A stretch of DNA of 64,000 bases from Corallium rubrum (taxonomy: Eukaryota; Cnidaria; Anthozoa; Scleralcyonacea; Coralliidae), in contig OZ036000.1 in the NCBI GenBank assembly GCA_964035015.1, positions 6,635,709 through 6,699,708 of the forward strand. The letters are read 5' to 3'. A program made the translations under genes and the position numbers. The notes beneath the pieces are model-generated. The model was not told the origin of the DNA, made no database searches, and worked only from the letters and a program-made list of their open reading frames with translations. Positions 36,777 to 48,286 of this stretch are shown piece by piece (position 1 is the first letter of the stretch; each line of letters starts with the position of its first letter).

Positions 36777-37090
36777 GTCACTGACGGCGTTACGCCTTGC
36801 TTCTGTTAATCTGATCCGAACGGGACCAATGCATATCTACAAGTACTTAAGCCATATTTTGACATAGAACTTCTCTAGAAAAGAGGCAGAGGTTTTTTAA
36901 ACTGCTTATGAAGCGAAGATTATTAAGTCTGTTCTATTTGGAAGAACACTTAAAATGACAACGTAACATTTTTTTGCAGTTTTTCGTTTCCTTGCTTCGT
37001 TGTTGAGATATTTCATTTTGTTTGAATTTTGATATACAAATTATACGTCTTGACGTCACATGTGCATAATGAGTTATCAGAGAAGGTCAT
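36777..37090. other. Host flank and half-copy of foldback family F
   Basis: 36777-36900 is unique flank continuing from the 58-bp array. 36918-37088 is a single arm of the family F foldback (AACATTTTTTTGCAGTTTTT, GAGATATTTCA, ATAATGAGTTATCAGAGAAG), truncated by a TA tract. Confidence 0.65.
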
Positions 37091-37091
37091 A

Positions 37092-37092
<1 letters not shown>

Positions 37093-37165
<73 letters not shown>
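37093..37165. repeat. (TA)n tract
   Basis: TA dinucleotide run adjoining the Penelope-like terminal hairpin. Another run lies at 37361-37433. Confidence 0.95.
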
Positions 37166-37169
<4 letters not shown>

Positions 37170-37188
37170 GTTAAAATGGTTTCGTCAC

Positions 37189-37258
37189 TACCGAGTTTCA
37201 CGCGTATTGCGATCTTCAGGTAACTGAAGATCGCAATACGCGTGAAACTCGGAGTAGT
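37189..37258. ncRNA. Head-to-head hammerhead-like motifs at a Penelope-like end
   Basis: Minus-strand 37195-37219 and plus-strand 37224-37248 each read CTGAAGA, a CGC/GCG stem closed by AATAC, and GAAAC, the conserved skeleton of a hammerhead ribozyme (CUGANGA...GAAA). The two form a palindrome centred on TAA. Penelope-like elements are known to carry hammerheads in their terminal repeats. The 3-bp stem II is short, so activity is uncertain. Confidence 0.5.
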
Positions 37259-37362
37259 GACGAAACCATTTTAACTATTTTATTACGCTCTACCTTTCAT
37301 GGTATCGAGCACTCTTGAACCATCCGCCAGCTTTGTAACATCCATGTTACAAACTTGCTTTA

Positions 37363-37436
<74 letters not shown>

Positions 37437-37519
37437 GCTTACCTCAAAAGTCTGCTACAGGCTGTTTCATCTAAAAAAGAATCCTCAGGCAGATGACAAT
37501 TTTCGAAAACAGGGGGTGC

Positions 37520-39656
37520 TTATATCCTTACTGTCGGGACGTGGGAGTGTGGAGGCGAAACAATGCATGCATTCATGGCTTCTGTTGCGCTGTTTGCGCG
37601 GAATTTATTTCGATGACGACATTGACTGATAATTTCTGCTCTTTTGTTGAGTAAACAATTCTTGTTTTTATCTTTCAAAATATAAAATTTTTCTTCTAAA
37701 CATAAATTACATCGTTTTGAACCTCCCGTGTACGAAATAGAATGTTTTAAAATTTGCCAATTAATACTAAAATCCTTATTGTTTTCTTTCAATGCCCAAA
37801 TATATTTCGAAAGTTCGGTGTCGTTTGCATGCTTTTTATGCTGAAAAGATTTAGTGTGGTTGGCCAATCGCTCTTTGAATGTGGTTGAAGTCATGCCAAT
37901 GTAATTCTTGATCGTGTTTGTGTTGTTTACTGTGACTGTTGCTTTGTATACTATGTCCCTAGTCATGCATTGTTTTCTAAGTGGACAATTCGTATTTTTC
38001 CTACAATTGCATCTGCTAGTGTCCTTATCCTGTGGCGTGTTATTCCTAGATATGTGTGCATTGTGTTTAGTGATTATTGACTTAACATTGTTCATGCAGC
38101 TGTAACTTACTTTGACTGTGTTTCTGTTAAAAATCTTATGGAGCTTGTGGTGTGGTGGGAAGTGCTTGTCAATTAGGTTTAGGAAATTACGTCCTATGTT
38201 TGTGCTTACACTCTTGCTAAAAGGTGGGTTGAACCAAGTGATGTTGCGTTGCCTATTCCTGCGTGGTTGCTGTGCTGTGTGTTGAGTGTAGCTAATTTCT
38301 GATATATGGGTGCAGATTCCTGAAAAACTTGTTCATCTGATGAGAGAAGTGCAATGCGCTTGTTGATTGATGCAGGTAACTGTCTTGTGATGCTTGGTGG
38401 GTGGTTAGAGTGCTTATTTATGTAAAGTGGATCGTCATTGGGCTTCCTATAGGGCCTGTAATTTCCATTGTTAAGGTCGAAAGTTACATCTAAAAAGTTT
38501 ACTATGCGTAAATTTGATTCGGCGGTAATTTTTAGGTCAAACTGCTCGAAAATTTTGTGGAGTTCTTTCCTTGTTTTGTCTGCTAAACGTGCTGATTTAC
38601 TTTTTATAATAGCCAAACCGTCATCTCTATATAGGCCAATGCTTTCTTTGCCAAATTTCTTACTTAGGTGATTTAAAATGAAAAGGCCTACTAACTCACA
38701 AACTTCCGCGCCGTCGAAACAACCCATGGTAACGTCAAACAAACTATTGCTATCTTTTTTTATCCATGAAATTCCGGTATTGAAAAGGAGAGATTTTCTA
38801 GCGTGTTTTATTATTGAAATATTGTTTTCAGTTATAGTAGCCAAATTCGAAGCCCAAGCTAATGCTTGGTCCAATAGTTTTTCAGAAATAGACGGGTAGA
38901 AATCGACAATGTCAAACGAAATAAAACTATGTCTGTCCTTATCTTTTATATTGCCAAACCACTCAATTACTTGTTTTGTATTTCTCCATTGATTTAAATT
39001 CAGTTTTTGTCTCAAATTCGAATTAATTTTGTCCAAAATCACCTTACTTAGTTTTCCGGATTCGCTTTTAGCGGGGTTAATTAATCGGCATTTTGGATTG
39101 TTTTCGAAATTTTCTTTGTGGTCTTTTAAAGATATAAATGCTTCGCGTTTTTTCATTTTTTCAATTTTGTCGCCGATTCCTAAACTGTTCGAAATTTCTT
39201 TTAGTTCCGAATCAATTTCATCTCGGATCCATGCTTATATGTTTTTGTGATGTTGTCATGTAGGAGCTTGTTGTATGTGTCGAGCGGGGTTTCATAAATG
39301 TTCCTAGTTTTGTCTGCAAAAATGAAAATGTTGGGAGATGAATTAATTTTCTTTAAATCGGTAGCCAAACATTTCTGAAACTGGTTCGTATATGGCCGAA
39401 ATTGTATATTTTCGATGAGTTTTATAAGGTCGTCTTCGAAAGGTTTCATTTCCGGAATAGAAGGAGGTGTTTTGTTGGACGCAAGGCCGAAAGGGTTGTT
39501 TTGATTTTCTCTCTGTTTGTTTTTAAGAAAGAAATTGGCTTTCCATCTCATACGTTTTATTACACTTTCCACGTTTTCAATCAAATTCTTCAAATAAGCG
39601 TCCTCTGATGGTATTGGGATATTCTTTAGTGAATAGTCAAATCGAAATTGCCGCAT
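37520..39656 (-). pseudogene. Penelope-like retroelement (RT plus GIY-YIG), decayed copy 1
   Basis: The frame starts MRQFRFDYSLKN at 39656. The reverse transcriptase (38206-39156) shows INPAKSESGK, FDIVDFYPSIS, MGCFDGAEVCELVGLF and the catalytic YRDDGLAI. The C-terminal part (37520-38095) has a CxC...C zinc knuckle (CNCRKNTNCPLRKQC) and the GIY-YIG endonuclease motif NYIGMTSTTFKERLANH. Such elements copy RNA into DNA at nicks made by GIY-YIG. Single-base shifts near 39224 and near 38280 break the frame. It lies between TA tracts, a usual setting for this family. Confidence 0.88.
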
Positions 39657-39715
39657 TTTGAAGTTAAATAGAAATGAATAACGTAAACAAGAGTGCACAA
39701 CCGATATGCGGGTGC

Positions 39716-39718
<3 letters not shown>

Positions 39719-39795
<77 letters not shown>
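39719..39795. repeat. (TA)n tract
   Basis: TA run directly upstream of the Penelope-like copy; a 40-bp sequence (ATGAATAACGTAAACAAGAG) is duplicated on both sides of it. Confidence 0.95.
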
Positions 39796-39797
<2 letters not shown>

Positions 39798-39849
39798 GAA
39801 TAACGTAAACAAGAGTGCACAACCCATGGCGAGAAATGGTGGACATAGA

Positions 39850-40440
39850 GAGGCGGAGCTAAAGCCCTATTAAACTAGTACCTATGTCGTGCGGTCGTCA
39901 CAGTTCCGCGGTTCAGAAGAAAAGAGAACAACTAATTTATGCAATGTTGGATGAAATCTTCATTCGATGATCAGAAAATACTGAAGCTTTGAGATTGAAA
40001 ACCGCAACAACGACAAATACAGGCTAGAAATGAAGAATATCATCGAAAAGACGGATCTTTATAGTAGCCGAATCAGATCGAAACTTGTACGGAAATAGTA
40101 TACCTCTGTTTGATTTTCGATAACGTGAGCAGCAAGGTTGGTGCAATTTGCGTATTCGCCATATTGGCTTATGTCAGACTTGTGCTCAAAATAGTATATC
40201 AAAAACCGCAACGGATTTAATATCTGTGGCATATCGCTCATGATATTTATATCGCAGATGTGTTGCACTATACGATTCAGATTGAAACATTTGAAATAAT
40301 TTAAAAATTGACACTGCTACGACGATTGTTTCACTCATCCTCTATGTAAGTCCTATTAATCTTGCAGAACTTTTCTAGTCAAAATTTTTGTAAGTGGGCA
40401 TGCATTACGCGCATGCGTGACCATTATTTCTCGCCATGCG
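39850..40440. other. Intergenic, no gene seen
   Basis: Low-complexity-free sequence with only short open frames. GATATGCGGGTGCGAATA at 40439 repeats the edge of the TA tract at 39704, so the two TA tracts share a flanking duplication. Confidence 0.6.
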
Positions 40441-40452
40441 ATATGCGGGTGC

Positions 40453-40454
<2 letters not shown>

Positions 40455-40511
<57 letters not shown>
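40455..40511. repeat. (TA)n tract
   Basis: TA run after GATATGCGGGTGCGAA, the same junction as at 39719 in reverse orientation. Confidence 0.95.
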
Positions 40512-40512
<1 letters not shown>

Positions 40513-40569
40513 TCTCCTGGCATTACCACCTTAATATATATACAGAACTCACGATCAGGCTCTCGGCAA

Positions 40570-40735
40570 CGGCCTCCGTGGCTCAGTGGTCAGAGCATTG
40601 CCCTAGAATCGCAAGGTCGTGGGTTCAATTCCTGCCGGAAGGCCCGTGTAGTTGCATTTTTCGCAACTGGTCCCGGTTTGGTCTTAAAATGTATGTATAC
40701 TGCACTCGAATTTTCCTTCACCAAAAATCCCTAGA
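40570..40735 (+). mobile_element. tRNA-derived SINE
   Basis: An A box (TGGCTCAGTGGTCAGAGC) and a B box (GGGTTCAATTCC) at tRNA-like spacing are followed by a body ending in TTTTCCTTCACCAA. A sister copy with the same body lies at 61980-62150. It is not a tRNA gene, as the ends do not pair as an acceptor stem. Confidence 0.75.
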
Positions 40736-40768
40736 ATATATATATATACAAACTTAATTCGAATGAGG

Positions 40769-41110
40769 ACAGGGGCGTAGCCAGGATTTTGAAAGGGGGG
40801 AGCCGAAATCAAAATAAATTTTTAGGGGGGGTCCGGGGGCATGCTCCCCCCGGGAAATTTTTGAAATCGGGAGTCGCTGAAATGCCATTTCCTGGCTTTT
40901 GGAGGAAGATTTTACAGACTCTAAAGGTTAAAAAACGTCATATAAAATACTCAAAACACGCAAACGTCACATAGATACTCAAAATGCATACACTCAGTAG
41001 ATCGAATACACTGTTTACAGTTTATTTTCTGACACAATTGATACTGCATCAGTTTTGTAGTTACATGTCTGTCGTTTTATATCAAAAAGGGGGGGGGGGG
41101 GAACCGCGGC
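40769..41110. mobile_element. Truncated hAT-like element
   Basis: The start CAGGGGCGTAGCCAGGATTT is the same terminus type as 2610 and 9198, followed by poly-G and GGGGGCATGCTCCCCC. No matching far end is clear; the G-rich run at 41087-41100 may be its remnant edge. Confidence 0.5.
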
Positions 41111-41144
41111 CGAATGAGGATGTATTTCACAACACCAAACATGT

Positions 41145-41282
41145 GGATTTTCAAATGATTGTGTTTGATAATAGCAAAGATATATAACGTCAAAATGTTT
41201 AATTTGTATATCAAACAAACTGAAATACCTCGACAACGAAGCAAGAAAACCAAAAACTGAAAAATGTGTTACTTTATCGCCC
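41145..41282. repeat. Family F foldback, single arm
   Basis: TATCAAACAAACTGAAATAC and CGAAGCAAGAAAACCAAAAA match the right arm of 47481-47906. The left arm is absent. Confidence 0.65.
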
Positions 41283-41854
41283 AACGATGTCTTTAGTATT
41301 TTACTCTGGCTAACGCCAGACGATTTTACTCGTCAATGGAGTGGCTACTGGGCGATAAAGGGTTAACACATGTTGCTTTCACCTTTACGACCTTGAGTCG
41401 ATTCCGCTTCGGATATAGTTGTCCGATTAAACTTCACCTTGGCGGCAAGTGAGAAGAGTGATTCCAGATTGACTATATACCAATCATTTTCTCCAGGCAC
41501 TCGGTTTTCTGACTTGTCCATTAAGTAGGACTACTCTCTCAGTCGCAAATCGTCGCCGATTTATGATTTAGATGCATGTTAAGTAGATAAGACCCTTCCC
41601 TCAGACTCTCTATTAAAACCCTCCCCTCTATTAAGGCCCTTCAAAGCTTCTGGTAAGCTCTTCTTGACGACCACCTAACATTAAGTCACACCCTTGAGGC
41701 TTAATTAATAGGGGGAAATAAATACGCGATATATATTCGGAAAGTGCACTTTGGAATATTTCTATTCTCTAGCCTTTGGAAACACTATTCTACTGTTTGC
41801 TCGACAAAAGAACAGCTAACTCCACGTAACTTTGAGTTAAAGACGGTTTTCCAC

Positions 41855-42140
41855 TAGGCGACATTTGTCGACCGACTCGACATTTTTCTTTTGTCTTGGC
41901 TAATTAAGCCGGTTTTCCACTAGGCGATTTTTTTCGCGCGAAGCGACTTTCTTTTGTTCGAATTCAATAGATTTCTGATTAGTTCCAGCTCAGAGCTCAT
42001 GAGACAAAAGAAAAAGTCGCTTCGCGCGAAGAAAGTCGCCTAGTGGAAAACCGGCTTTAATTCCACTCGAGAGCTTGCGAGACAAAAGAAAATGTCGCTT
42101 CGCGCGACATTTTTCGCCTAGTGGAAAACCGCCTTAAGAA
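41855..42140. repeat. Cluster of nested hairpins (TTTTCCACTAGGCG family)
   Basis: Three copies of GGTTTTCCACTAGGCG or its complement mark two overlapping foldbacks. Inner parts repeat GTCGCTTCGCGCGA. Nested insertion of one copy into another explains the order. Confidence 0.7.
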
Positions 42141-43450
42141 CCTTTTTTGTTCTAGCTTTTACTGATAACGATTAATGGAATCATTATTTGTTAAGATATA
42201 TACTTGAACTTGGTTACTGCTATTACTGATGTACAGTGGTTGCCAAAATTCACGAGCCGCTCCAATATGTAATATATGAACAACGAGAGCGAGTGTTTCA
42301 CCGGGATATCCAAACACGAGAAAACAATGTATCTTCGCTTGGCTGTTTTACCGATTCGTTTTGTCGCTCAACCGTTGTTCTTTGAAAGAAAATTACTATA
42401 ACCAAAGCGAAATGTCATGAAATTTAGCTGGCGATGTGTCATGATGTTTGTCTTCTCTTCTCTTCTCATTCTGATATGTCTGTTAGCTTGTGTTGAATGC
42501 GTAATTAAAGCCCTGTTTACACGGCCAAAATTTAAGCGGGATCTGAGCCACGTCTGACTTTGAGTAGGCTTAAAATGTCCGTGTAAACAGATCGATGTAA
42601 ATTAATCGCGATTAGTTTGCACCCCTCAAGGAGGTGGATTAAACTGAGCACGATCAGTTATAAATCGCGCTTAACTTGGCCGTGTAAACGCAACGGGATT
42701 GAAAAATGCTTGCTACTATACTACGGTGTTATTAATACGATAAAATGCTTTTTTTTTCCCTGCTGCAGAAGCTTCCATCTCGCTATTCCTTGTTCCTTTG
42801 TTTCTTTCTTTCTTTCTTTTAGCTATTACTCTTTCTCGTGTACCGATCCCGTAAATCCGTTTGCTCTGGGTAGCGTGCGTTAAAGAACAATGGAAGACCT
42901 CATACGAAGCTTCCAAAACCAAAAATATAGCTCGTCCGCCATGTTGAATAATGGTGTACGTGTTTTAGTAAGGGATTATTAAATGACCGTGTAAACGCAC
43001 CAAGGTGCCGCATTTTAAGCACATTTAACCGTTACAGAACGGACACTCATTCTGTAAATAGTACTTCTAAAACCCGATTACTGATTATGGGTAGACTGAA
43101 ACGGTGATTTTGTAGTTAGACAGTAAACATAAGTTAATCTGAAAATCGTCATCTTCTGACTTGATATTCGAGGTAAAAACAAGATAAGACAAAATGAGAG
43201 GTAATATTTCGACTCTAGTTTTTTTTATATTACCTGTTATACTGTCTGATCTTGTTTTTAACATGAATATCAAGTCACAAGATAACGATTTTCGGATTAT
43301 GTTTTATTCTTTATTCTCTTAAATTGTCGGCCGGATAATTTTTTTTAAGGATTAGACAGTGGTTAGCTAAACAAGATTTAACCCTTTATAGCCTAAGACC
43401 TTCCCATATGCTGAATAAATCGTCTGGCGTTCGCCAGAATAAAATTCTTA
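42141..43450. other. Repeat-rich intergenic stretch
   Basis: 42512-42980 has several GTTTACACGG/CCGTGTAAAC motifs in both orientations, probably a diverged TIR element. 43138-43318 is a foldback with arms around ATCTGAAAATCGTCATCTTC; the same arm sequence occurs at 48315-48400. A repeated hairpin motif CTGGCGTTCGCCAG lies at 43420. No gene is supported. Confidence 0.55.
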
Positions 43451-44239
43451 AAGTGTCACTGAGACGAAAACTCGACCACAAAGTTTTGCGAAGATTTAAC
43501 TTCGACGAACTTTATTGAGATATAAATACCCCGTGTACAAAATTTAAACCGATATAAACAAATAGGTTTAAAGTTATAAACGTTTGAAATGCTGAAAATT
43601 GTGTTCGCTTTTCCTCTGCCTCCAAAGTTTTGTTAGTCTTTCAAATAATAGGCATATTACCACGCTGAAAAACTCTTGTTTGTAGTAAGGTCGCTCTAAA
43701 AATCTTCATGGAAAATTGATTGAAACAAACTATGAATCATCTGCATGGTTTAAATTGCGTATCGGCGCGTTATGTTCCGAACAAACGGACCTAACCCAGT
43801 TTGCTCGTATGATTTCTCAATTGGGCTTATATGCTGCGCAGTGTTATCCTGCAGAATAATCTCATTCATTACTAGAATCCTTGGACTCTTATGCAAGGAT
43901 ATTCGTGCTTTAATATCATATTGATTGCTGCAATCTTGTACAACAAAGCGTGATGATGGCGTGACGGAATAATTTCATTTTAATGAGCGATTCTTCCAAG
44001 CTACGCTTGTTTACTATTTTGTTGGGTTGAGACTATGACGTCACAGACATCCTAGACCCAGTCTCAAATAAACACGTCCATTTTAATGGCGGCGCGAATT
44101 TGCGTATTTCTTTCGTCAATATCTGCTTTACTTTTCCGAATATCAGCATGAAACTTCGTTTGGTAAGTCTTCGATACATGCACTTTAGGCTCATAGAGAA
44201 AAAAGTAGGGGTAAAAATTTCGTCTCAGTGACACTTTAA
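43448..44239. mobile_element. TIR element with TTAA duplication (AGTGTCACTGAGACGAAA ends)
   Basis: TTAA at 43448-43451 and 44236-44239 flank a 784-bp body that begins AGTGTCACTGAGACGAAA and ends with the complement. No transposase is seen. This is the second of three TTAA-flanked non-autonomous families in the window. Confidence 0.75.
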
Positions 44240-44342
44240 AGTGGCCAATGGACTCTACAAAGGGTTAACTGTCGTCGACCAATACATAAAAGCACCAGAG
44301 GCGTTGAAATGGAGGCGAGTTACTCGGTCAGCAGAGTTACCC

Positions 44343-45356
44343 GGTTTGTCGGGGTAAACTTTACGTTCTGTTTATATGAAAGCGAGTTACCTGGCAGGTT
44401 GTAATACAGCCATTTGCGTTCAAGCACAAACCGCAAACATTTTCTCGCGTTTTTTTACGTTTAGAACCAGCCGTTTCCCGTTAAAAGCGGGCATGTTTTA
44501 ACCGCCAAATGAACACAATGCCAGCGCCAGAAGTATCGGTTATGTGGGCGTAACTGTCATGTTTTGATAATCCTGAAGATACGTTTCAACGTTTGCGAGT
44601 GTACGTCTGCACGTTGTGTTGATAATGAATCTAAACAAATTTGGTCGTTTACATTATTCTGGAAACCCCTGGCTACAAGAAGATTTCAAGAGAAGAATTA
44701 AAAGAATTCTTACGGAAGGCAGCGATAGAGATACTGGCTATATTCATTCAAAATTATCTCGCTTATCGGCAAGCCTTAGCATTTCTGTGTTTTTATTTGT
44801 ATGGAAGGTACTGCGAAGAATATACTGAAGCGGCGTATCGAATGGGTGGGGTAAACTGACAAATGGATCTAGAACTTATAGAAGTTCGCCAAATTGAGCA
44901 ACCATCGATTTCGGAAATCGAAAATAACAAATAACGAATGTATTGCTTGAAATCGGAAATTCGACTCAAATTCCACGTCGATATCTGACAGAAATTAATT
45001 CACTGCGGTTCTCTAGTGACAAAGATACTTTTAATTCCCCGAAACTCGAATTAAACTAGCATTTCCAGCCATAGTCTTTACGGAAACCCACAATTCGAAC
45101 GTGCATTCACCTATCTTGAAACGTTGAAACGTATCTTCAGGCTTATCAAAACATGACAGTTACGCCCACATAACCGATACTTTTGGCGCTGGCGTTGTGT
45201 TAATTTGGCGGTTAAAACATGCCCGTTTTTAACGGTAAACGGCTGGTTCTGGTTTGTGCTTGAACGCAAATGGCTGTATTTGAGATGATTCTCATCAACG
45301 AAAGTGACATGAAGTAACGAATATAGAAAATTCATCCCGCTGTGCCGAGTTACCCG
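44343..45356. mobile_element. Long-TIR element with a small internal ORF
   Basis: Arms 44395-44600 and 45115-45290 are reverse complements (AAGATACGTTTCAACG, AACATGACAGTTACGCCCAC, GGTTAAAACATGCCCG). The outermost sequences are GAGTTACCCGG-like. The ~510-bp centre holds an ORF at 44616-44828 and an overlapping one at 44641-44859 with no recognised domain. Confidence 0.7.
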
Positions 45357-45447
45357 GGTAAAAGTGTTTATATGGGGAAATATTTATCCCGCTTTGCCGC
45401 TATTTTAACATATAGTCCGCATTTTCGCAAGGCGCCTATAGCTATTT

Positions 45448-46244
45448 TAAACAACCAAGGCCGGCGAGAGTGGGGGGGGGGTGGCAGATGGGGCAAAATA
45501 CCCAGGGCCTGGGACCTTGCAAGGGGCCGGACCGCGTCGCCCGTCGCGACGTCAATCACTAGTGACTTAGTGACTGGTGTAATGCAGACCAAAGAAATGT
45601 TGAAACCATTCTGTACCCAGGACTTGAAATTTGCCGTATACCGATATCCATGGGATACTAGATTTTAGTTTTGGATACTAGAAGTCTTAACTTCAGTATC
45701 CCAACTGCATACAAAAAAATTTCGATAGCGCACAGCCACAGAATGTGACGTAACGTCTTACAATCAATACAATGTAACGTCTTACAATGTAATGTCTTAT
45801 AACGTAACGTCTTATAATGTAGCATACCGTCTTATAGTGTAACGTAACGTCTTATAATGTAGCGTAACGTCTTATAATGTAGCGTAACGTCTTATAATGT
45901 AGCGTACCGTCTTGTAATGTAGCGTAACGTCTTATAATGTAGCGTACCGTCTTATAATGTAGCGTAACGTCTTATAATGTAGCGTAACGTCTTATAATGT
46001 AGCGTAACGTCTTATAATATAAGCGTACCGTCATATAATGTAACGTAACGTCTTATATAGAGCACGACGTCTTAGAATGCAGCGTGACGTCTTAGAACAT
46101 AGCGTAACGTCTTACAGTGTAGAGTGTACGGCCGTATACAAAATTGCAAATGTGCTATTATACCTGCATTAGCCATCATGCATTCATACATTTCACGTAA
46201 ATTTAGGGGAGGCGGGTTTTGCTCTCGCCGGCCCTGTAAATAAC
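45448..46244. mobile_element. hAT-like element that carries a 20-bp minisatellite
   Basis: Ends CAAGGCCGGCGAGAG (45456) and CTCTCGCCGGCCCTG (ending 46236) are inverted; flanking octamers TAAACAAC and TAAATAAC make an 8-bp duplication with one change. The centre (45750-46120) is about eighteen units of CGTAACGTCTTATAATGTAG. Confidence 0.8.
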
Positions 46245-46274
46245 GGTAAAAGGGCAATAACAGTGAAAATTAAG

Positions 46275-46648
46275 TTTGGCTAATTTGAAAGAACTCGTGA
46301 AATTGTAATAGAAGATCCTTTACAATGTTTTTGTATCTTTCTGCGTTTTCAAGATATTTCAATTTGTTTGATATGTAAATGAATGGTCTCTGACGTCCCG
46401 TGTGGGGTAAAATATTTTCACATGTAGCAAAACCAATTATATCTCTAAGTTTGTTCAGCGAAATCATTTGAAACTGTGCACATAAAAACTCCTTGCGACG
46501 CTGAACATTTCATGTTAGATATGTAAGTGATTTTGAGACCATCTCATTTACATATCAAACAAATTGAAATATCTTGAAAACGAAGAAAGATACGAAAAAG
46601 TTGTAAAGGATCTTCTATTACAATTTTATGAGTTCTTTCAAATTAGAC
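46275..46648. repeat. Foldback MITE, family F copy 3
   Basis: TTTGGCTAATTTGAAAGAAC at the left pairs with GTTCTTTCAAATTAGACAAA at the right. Arms include AGAAGATCCTTTACAA and TTTCAAGATATTTCAATTTG. Confidence 0.85.
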
Positions 46649-46759
46649 AAACTTAATTTTTAATGCCAATCCCGTTTCTACAATTGTCCCTTGGGGCTTT
46701 TGTTTGGGTTAGGTGACCAAGTTAATCATAATCACACTTTGAAGAGAAACCTCAATCAT

Positions 46760-47255
46760 AGATAATGGAAGGGGAACTGGATAGGAAACGTAAAACGATC
46801 TTACGAAACCGGTGTAAACTATTAGTGAAAATGAATACCGTAGAAAACTTACGAACTTTTGCCTGTGTTCACAAGAAGAAAGCTACATGCACAGCGATAG
46901 AGCGAGGGAAATTTGGAATGTTGCTGAGCACCGACCGTGATAAGGTACATTGTACTTTCACATTTTCTGGACATAATATAGCTCTTAAATAATTTTGCCC
47001 GCTATATTATTAACACATAATCGCATGAGTTCTCGTAAAATTAAGGTTTAATTTCACTCGTGTTTTCAAAATCTTACAAATTACCCTCGTCGCTTCGCGA
47101 CTCGGGCAATTTTGTAAAATTTTGAAAACACTCGTGAAATTAAACCTTAATTTTCCTCGGCCCCATGCGATTACCTATACAAGTTGTGCAAACATCGTTT
47201 CTGGTTTTGTAAGTTTTCTATCCAGTTTCCCTTCCATTATCTATGTCTCAATTAG
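46760..47255. repeat. Nested foldback element
   Basis: Outer arms: AGATAATGGAAGGGGAACTG and its complement near 47230. Inside, 47010-47180 is a second, nearly perfect palindrome (AAAATTAAGGTTTAATTTCA; centre TCGCTTCGCGA). The ORF at 46765-46992 (NRCKLLVKMNTVENLRTF) is unrecognised. Confidence 0.7.
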
Positions 47256-47480
47256 TGGGTGGGGTTAAATGGGACGTTGTATTCTGCATTGTCTAGAATT
47301 CAGGGTGATCCTGATGCCTAGGGGAATTCTCTCAGAGTCTGAGAGGTGGAACTTTCTCCCGGGGGTATTGTGTTCATGAACAATTAAACAATATGTAAGA
47401 AGTATGCCCTGCACCTCTAGTGCTTTTATGCATTGGTCGATGACAGTTAAAGTGCAAATGAAACGAAAATTAAGCTTGTC

Positions 47481-47906
47481 TTATTTGAAAGAACACTTAA
47501 AATGATAGAGTAACATCTTTTGCAGTTTTTCGTTTCCTTGCTTCGTTCTTGAGATATTTCAGTTTGTTTGATATGCAAATTAAACATTTTGAAGTCATGA
47601 CGTGCGTAATGAGTTATCGAAAAAAGTTATATAGCTTTGCTGTTATCAAACCAAATTAATCCAAAGGAAGCATGTAGGTGTGTTTCGCCCAGAACACTAA
47701 ACATGTAGATTTTCAGGTAATTATATTTGACAATATCAAAGATATATGACCTTTTTCGATAACTCATTATGCACGTCATGGCGTCAAAATGTTTAATTTG
47801 CACATCAAACAAACTGAAATATATCAAGAACGAAGCGAGGAAACGAAAAACTGCAAAAGATGTTACTCTATCATTTTAAGTGTTCTTTCAAATAAGATAA
47901 ACTTAA
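47481..47906. repeat. Foldback MITE, family F copy 4
   Basis: CTTATTTGAAAGAACACTTA and its complement at the far end; arms hold AGTAACATCTTTTGCAG and GAGATATTTCAGTTTG. The arms are about 85-90% complementary by eye. Confidence 0.85.
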
Positions 47907-48005
47907 TTTTCGTTTCATTTGCACTTTAAATCGTGTTTAGCTAACTACTGTCTAATTCTTAACACTGTCTAATCCTTAACACTGTCTAATCCTTCGCACT
48001 GTCTA

Positions 48006-48286
48006 ATCCTTACATCGGATTCAGGTTGACCGTTTAACGGCAACATTTGTAGCGTTAGTTGCAACTGATTAATTATACGACGTTTCCAGGCAAAATGCAG
48101 ACGTTGCTGAGCGGGGCTTACAAGTTCTTAGTAAATTCCCACGCAACGCAGATATTTTTTCACAGAACGTAAGTCCCGCCCAGCAACGTCTGACATTTTG
48201 CCTGGAAACATCTTGATTAACTGTTGCAACGAACGCGACAAATGTTGCCGTTAAACGGTCATCTGAATCCGCTGTAACACTGTCTA
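48006..48286. repeat. Foldback repeat (GGATTCAGGTTGACCGTTTA)
   Basis: CCGTTTAACGGCAACATTTG and CAGGCAAAATG at the left pair with complements at the right; a loop lies near 48140. It is preceded by four copies of TAACACTGTCTAATCCT. Confidence 0.75.

Noticed and set aside
40570-40645. tRNA gene candidates here and at 6783, 7695, 19085, 52980 and 61980
   Set aside because: A and B boxes are present but no acceptor stem or proper cloverleaf; bodies recur, so they are SINEs.
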